From Nymphaea colorata (taxonomy: Eukaryota > Streptophyta > Magnoliopsida > Nymphaeales > Nymphaeaceae): a stretch of 64,000 bases of DNA. The stretch covers positions 3,686,001 to 3,750,000 of the forward strand of contig NC_045146.1 in NCBI RefSeq assembly GCF_008831285.2, given 5' to 3'. Below the pieces are notes generated by a model. The model was not told the DNA's origin. It ran no database searches and saw only the letters and a list, made by a program, of their open reading frames with translations. Position 1 is the first letter of the stretch, and each line of letters begins with the position of its first letter. This document shows, piece after piece, positions 59,064 to 64,000 of this stretch. The position numbers were made by a program, and so were the translations under genes.

Positions 59064-62000
59064 TCACCCCAAATTTTTCCAAAATTTTTTAAGATCTGAA
59101 ATAGATCCACAACCCAAGTTCATATCCAAATCGAGCATTTTAGATCCAAAATTCGAATCGTGTTCAAAACGACAAAATTTGAGTGTCGTGCATGCATAGA
59201 CCTTACCGTGCCACAGTTGCGCGGGACAGCACTCTGTGCTGTTGCATCTGGGTGCTGTTATTTGCCCAACCCCCCCCCCCCTCCCCTCTCCTTTTTGTTA
59301 AAAAAACGCCCTCCAAGGGGCGGTTTTAGTCTTTTTTGGTGGGCAACTACCCTGCCCACATCAGAAAATGTTTTTATAGGCCTAATGGCCAATTCCATTT
59401 ATTTGAAGCCTATTTATTTTATAAAAAAAATTAAAATAAATCAAAATTTGTTGAAATTCGGATGAAAAAGTCATAAAATTTACAAAAAAATCAAAATTTG
59501 GGTTTTGTTTCCAAAATCCTCAATAAATACCCCTCACTTTCCCCCCCTCTTGAGTAAAAGTGGTCTTTGGGAGAAACCCTAGAGTATTCTCACTTGAAGA
59601 CTTAGAGTTTAACTTGAGCTCTCTCTCTCCCTCTTTGTCTTTCCATTTCTCCTCTTGCTCTCCTACTTGTAGCAAGCTACAACTCTCTTGGAGGCATCAT
59701 CTTGGAGCTTCACTCAAGGGGATCTTCAAGTGAAGGTGTTCATCTTCCCTAGGTCATTTCTCGTTAAAGGTATGTAATCAACCTCTTCTCATCTTCATCT
59801 CCCTATGGCCAAAGGAGATAGCACTCAACCTCTTTTAGAGACAATAGGCTATGCTCAGGTGCACCGAAAACATGAAAAGATGAGATGATCTTCTATTTCA
59901 TGATTAAATCATGTTTTCTCTTTATTGAATATTGCATTGTTTCTTTCTTCATTTTTCCCTCATCTTCATCTTCCCATGGCCAAAGGAGATAACTCAACCT
60001 CTTTTTAGAGACAAGAGGCTATACTCAAGTATATCGGGAGCATGAAAAGATGAGATGATCTTTCATTTCATGATTAAATCATGTTTTCTCTTTATTGAAT
60101 ATCCATTGTTTCTTTCTTCATTTTTTCTCTCATCTTCATCATCTCTCCATGGCCAAAGGAGATAGCACTCAACCTCTTTTTAGAGACAAAAGGCTATGTT
60201 CAAGTGCATCGGGAGCATGGAAAGATGAGATGATCTTTTATTTCATGATTAAATAATGTTTTCTCTTTATTGAATATAGCATTGTTTCTTTTTTCTTTTT
60301 TCTCTCATCTTCATCCCCCTAATGGCCAAAGGAGATAGCATTCAACATCTTTTCTTTAAAAACAAGAGGCTATGCTCAAGCGCACCGGGAGCATGGAATT
60401 ATAAAATGGTATATCATTTCGTCGTTAAATCATATCCTCCCTCCTAGTTGAACTTTTCTCTTTCCATCATCCTCCCTCTCTCTTTCTATCTTTTTTTCCT
60501 TCCTTGAATATTGTCTATATATTAGTCATGCATAGTTGTTTGGATTTCCCTTTTATATGTTAATGTATGGTGGGAATGAGAGTGTGGTTAGGGGTTCTTT
60601 ATTTTTACCTTCATATTAATTTTTTGAGGTTGGAACTTGTTCAACCCGGGGAAACCTTCACGAATATGTACATTTTAAAAATGCATTCTCATGACATTGC
60701 GTATAGTTTCCTTCTTAATCACCCAATTAGAAACCCTAATGAGTGCCTCATTATGTTGTTTGATTTTCTTCCATACCCAATGGTAAAAGATTTTCCCTTG
60801 TAACAAACCAAATAATAACATTCTATGTTTGTATATAAATCATATTTTACAAACTATTTTTAAAAGGCAAATATCATTTCTAAGGTGGCTTTGGAGATTT
60901 AGTTTAGGCTCTTGCATGAGTCCAAGCTCCCCTCCAGCCTACATCAAACTTGAAGTCGGTTATTTTTCATTTCTTGATTTTTAATCTCATGAAGATATGT
61001 ATATATATACATGTTATATACATATATGTGCACATGATGATTTTCTTCTATCTCTCTCTATCTATGTTTTCATATTTACAAATTTCCATATATACATGAA
61101 TACATGTGTATATGTGTTCTATTTTCTATCTCTTGAATTTTTATCTCTCTTTTCAAGACGCATATCTTCTGTTATAAATTTTCTTATACATACACATATA
61201 AGTATGTATACTTATTTCTCTTTTCCTCTAAAAATCTATCTCCTTATTCAAATCAATATCATTTGTTACAAATTTTCATATATGTGCAGATGTGATGGTA
61301 TGTACACGTATATATACATCATTTTCTATCTCTATCTCTATCTCTTTGGAAGTCTTTCATCTTTTTCATTCTTTCAATATTTTTTTCATGTCATTTAAGA
61401 TTTTAATTTTTCATTTACCGACTTTACTAAGACCATAACTCAAGTAATGACCCAATATTGGATTCATGTTTGATGGTCTACAACCCCAAACCACTTTTAA
61501 AAACTTTTTCTTCTTATATATGATATTTATCAAAACAAAATCTTAGATATGAATGAATGATTTTTCTTTCCAATCATATAGGATCAATGCATTCATGCAT
61601 TCTCACCTACTTTATTTCACTTATGATCACAAGCACCTCTCCAAAAGAACTTCAGTAAGATGAGATGAGGCTCTAATTAGGTGGTAACCGAATTATAGCA
61701 AAATCTCAAACCTACTTAATGTCTTAAGAGAACACTAAAGTCATTTCAAAATGATTTTTTCAAGCTTTCCAAATGATATTCATAAGAATTTTTCGATTCT
61801 AGTTTTTTCCAAAATGTCTCATATTCTCAAGTGAACTTTCAAGAATCTTTTCAAAAGATTGAAACATCAAACTTTCAATATTTTTCTACACCGCATTTAG
61901 AATAAAAAAATATGTTTAAGTTAAAACAAAATGCATCAATGATAAACATTGCCCTTCGATTGATTATCCCGGTAAAGGCACTAGAAATGGTCGATCCTCG

Positions 62001-62096
62001 TACCGATGGGCAAGTCACTTTCTTTCCTATTTTAAAACAAAACCTCATTTTTCTGGAGCACTCCAAAACAAACCAAAAATTTTAGGGATGCAAACA
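59059..62096 (+). repeat. 5' LTR of gypsy element C (about 3.0 kb)
   Basis: The right end is firm: GATGCAAACA followed by GA and the primer site. The left end is inferred from the abrupt switch out of element B coding sequence into TAATCACCCCAAATTT, a typical gypsy LTR start, so it may be off by a few bases. The middle contains a ~172-bp tandem array. Parts of the second half align loosely with the element B LTR. Confidence 0.68.
59785..60470 (+). repeat. ~172-bp tandem array inside the element C LTR, about 4 copies
   Basis: ATGGCC of successive units lies at 59,805, 59,976, 60,149 and 60,322, spacings of 171, 173 and 173 bases. Units share ATGGCCAAAGGAGATA and TTTCATGATTAAAT. The fourth is the most diverged. 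The array lies downstream of the likely promoter, so it would be transcribed. Confidence 0.9.
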
Positions 62097-62098
62097 GA

Positions 62099-62116
62099 TG
62101 GCGACTGTGATCGGAC
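62099..62116 (+). other. Primer-binding site of element C
   Basis: TGGCGACTGTGATCGGAC follows the LTR after a two-base spacer. TGGCGACT is typical of Tat/Ogre primer sites, for which a tRNA-Arg primer has been proposed. The assignment is from general knowledge of these elements. Confidence 0.65.
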
Positions 62117-62942
62117 ATTCCCAATGATAAAGCATGTCCCTACTTTGGCCTTAACCCCATTGGCATTTTATTACATTTCTTGGTGATTGTGTTTGATTTC
62201 TTGCATATATGACTAATTGAGGAGGATCAATTATGTTCACTTAGATCTAGGATCAAATACAACTTTCCTCAATTTAAGAGTTGTTTGAAGACAATGTTTG
62301 ATCTTTTATTTATTTTAATCATCATCTTAGGCAACATTGCATTAAAGACTTTGCATGATTTCTCATATTTCAAAATTTCTCATACCTATTTGTCCTGGTC
62401 TTCTTGTTGTCGGGCTTGGTCTTAGGCGGTAGCACAAGACTAAGCCTTACAACTTGACCACACCTTGGGCGGGAAACCCTCTCGTTTGTACCATGAGTGG
62501 TAATTTGTGGTATATCAATGAGCGATCAGGAAGAAGTTAATGAACTCTTCCCTTAGTTTCCTAAATAAGAATCTATGTTAGTACTAAGCCATTCGGCTAA
62601 GGTATATAAGCATAACTTGACATTGGAGTCCATTGTGACACAAAATTATCTCAATTAGGTACCTATACCCATTTTCTATGAAAATTATTTCAAATGGCAT
62701 ATGGATGTGCATAAAACCTTGTGTGATATTTTACAATCTCATTGCATACCTCTACTTCATGTTGTCTTGGTCAACCTAGTCAATCTTTTCACTAATTCAA
62801 TCTTTATCCTTTAGAGTCATCCTTCAATATGTATTCTTTCTAACGTGGCGTCACCTTCCCTTATGATCACATTCTCTTTGGGGAAGGATCCGAACGGCAT
62901 ACTTACATCTCTCTTGAGTTTAAATCTTTGGCTCCCGAATAG
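62117..62942 (+). other. Untranslated leader of element C
   Basis: About 0.8 kb without a long ORF lies between the primer site and ORF1. Blocks such as AGCCTTACAACTTGACCAC and GGTATATCAATG align with the element B leader near 58,380 and 58,530-58,610. This shows the two elements share an ancestral 5' region. Confidence 0.6.
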
Positions 62943-63959
62943 TATCGGTCTTGGCATCTCACTTTCTCTCGGATGTTTCCTTCTTACTTTGAAGAATGTG
63001 GGATAGTGACAGTGGCAGCCGGAGGAATGCAGTCAGTTGATGAAAATTTGGTACATGCAATCACCGTGCATTGGAACCCAAGGACCTCCTCTTTTTGGTT
63101 TTCATGGGGAGAAATGACAATACTACTAGATGAATTTGCTGAAATACTAGACCTCCCTACCCCAACTTGTGACCCAAATGATCCATTGAAAAAACAATTT
63201 CTTATGAACCCAACCAAGATCAATGTGAATGATCTTATAGCCCATTTTACTGGACAAAAAACTTGGCATCTAGTAGAAAATCATGAAAATCAAAGCATCA
63301 ACTTGAAAAATTTATACGAAGAATTTGGAGCCTATGTTGAACCTTCCACTTTGCCTCGAAAAGCCATAGGGAGAATTAAACATTGTAAGATGCTTTGCAC
63401 AGTCGGAGTGACCCTTTTCACAAATGGAAATGACCTCCTAGATGTTCGTATTGCCCAACTTTTTTGGGTATGGGGGCATAGTGGGACCCGACACTTATCA
63501 GTAGCAATGACAACCTTAGCCTTCCTTTACCGAGGACTCACCCGTTTCACCATATGAGATATTGACTTCATAGAATGATGCACATATGCTTTGTAATTGT
63601 GGTTTCTTAAGCACGCGGGATCCCAAGTCAGTCTATTCAAGAACGTTGATGGAGCATTGACTGCCTTAGAATCATACTACCGTCTGATCGAACACTTAGA
63701 TGGAGATGAGATCATTTGGGACTATTATGGTCATCGTAAGAGCCCACCTCGTTACACTCACCATCCTCATGGGCGTACTACAATCTTGAGCTCCTATTTC
63801 ATAACTGATTGTTATGCTGATAGATGCATGAGACAGTTTTTTCAAAGGCAGAAGATAGTTTCCGTGCACACACTAACTGAAGCAATTCCCAAATTCGACC
63901 TCAGTTCTCCTCAATGGGTTGCATTGTTTGCAGTAGCCCGACAAGAATGGAAAGCGTAG
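62943..63959 (+). pseudogene. Ogre-type ORF1 resembling the plant mobile domain, decayed
   Basis: One frame runs from just after a TAG (62,940) to a TAG at 63,957. It is broken only by a cluster of three stops at 63,555, 63,576 and 63,594. The first 194 codons from the ATG at 62,973 include FWFSWGEMTILLDEFAEILD, then IAHFTGQ, a GVTLFTNGNDLLDVRIAQLF stretch and FLYRGLTRF. The part after the stops continues with SQVSLFKNVDGALTALESYY and HLDGDEIIWDYYGHR. The EMTILLDEFAEIL motif resembles the plant mobile domain (MAIN/MAIL1 family), which is also carried by Tat/Ogre gypsy elements as an extra ORF. The function of ORF1 in these elements is not established. Confidence 0.75.
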
Positions 63960-64000
63960 ATATCTTACACTTGGTTTGCAAGGCCCAGTGGTAAAGAAGG

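Larger units (their letters stand above)
59059..64000 (+). mobile_element. Ty3/gypsy Tat/Ogre-like element C, 5' part, runs off the window
   Basis: It consists of an LTR of about 3.0 kb, a primer site at 62,099, an untranslated leader and a decayed ORF1 with plant-mobile-domain-like sequence to 63,959. An extra ORF ahead of gag and a long LTR are hallmarks of Ogre elements. Gag, pol and the 3' LTR would lie beyond the right edge. It interrupts element B at about 59,059. Confidence 0.75.

Noticed and set aside
60997-61398. 133-codon Tyr/Ile/Phe-rich ORF on the + strand
   Set aside because: It sits inside the element C LTR over TATATACATG-type low-complexity sequence, so it is not a gene.
1-64000. 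tRNA, rRNA or CRISPR features
   Set aside because: I saw no convincing tRNA cloverleaf, rRNA segment or spaced-repeat array. The tandem repeats found are head-to-tail duplications without unique spacers.

Overview
The window reads as nuclear DNA of a flowering plant. It is AT-rich and gene-poor. It has GT-AG introns up to 2.7 kb long, plant-type Ty1/copia and Ty3/gypsy (Tat/Ogre-like) retrotransposons, hAT and Tourist-like non-autonomous DNA elements, and many TA and GA/CT microsatellites. I cannot name the species from sequence alone.

Layout. Positions 1-19,580 hold no convincing gene. They carry dispersed and tandem repeats, a 373-bp direct repeat bracketing a 2.6-kb segment (9,668-13,053), and hAT-like non-autonomous elements. 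The one well-supported host gene lies on the + strand. A GA/CT-rich leader lies at 19,820-20,083, probably followed by a 5'UTR intron and two short upstream ORFs. Twelve coding exons (21,985-31,498) then give an uninterrupted 673-residue leucine-rich-repeat receptor-like protein. It has a signal peptide, a few LRRs, a Ser/Pro-rich juxtamembrane stretch, one membrane span and a cytoplasmic pseudokinase, as in the MALE DISCOVERER / MRH1 group. A 637-bp hAT-type element with a perfect 8-bp target duplication sits in intron 5.

From 35,691 to 42,398 an old copia element (- strand) is split inside its RNase H region by a younger copia element (+ strand, 36,353-38,748). The younger one has matched 184-bp LTRs, a tRNA-Met-type primer site and a perfect 5-bp target duplication. 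Its interior is deleted so that gag runs in frame into the end of reverse transcriptase and RNase H. At 46,736-47,605 a hAT-type element (perfect 8-bp target duplication) carries what looks like a captured first exon encoding an N-terminal membrane anchor.

From 48,403 to the right edge lie stacked remains of Tat/Ogre-like gypsy elements. They comprise a - strand remnant (integrase plus 3.5-kb LTR), a + strand element meeting it head-on (4.1-kb LTR, primer site, shortened interior), and a third + strand element at the point where the second is broken. The third has a ~3-kb LTR with a ~172-bp tandem array, a primer site and a decayed ORF1 resembling the plant mobile domain. It runs off the window. 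Except for the receptor gene, I see no locus that looks functional for the host.
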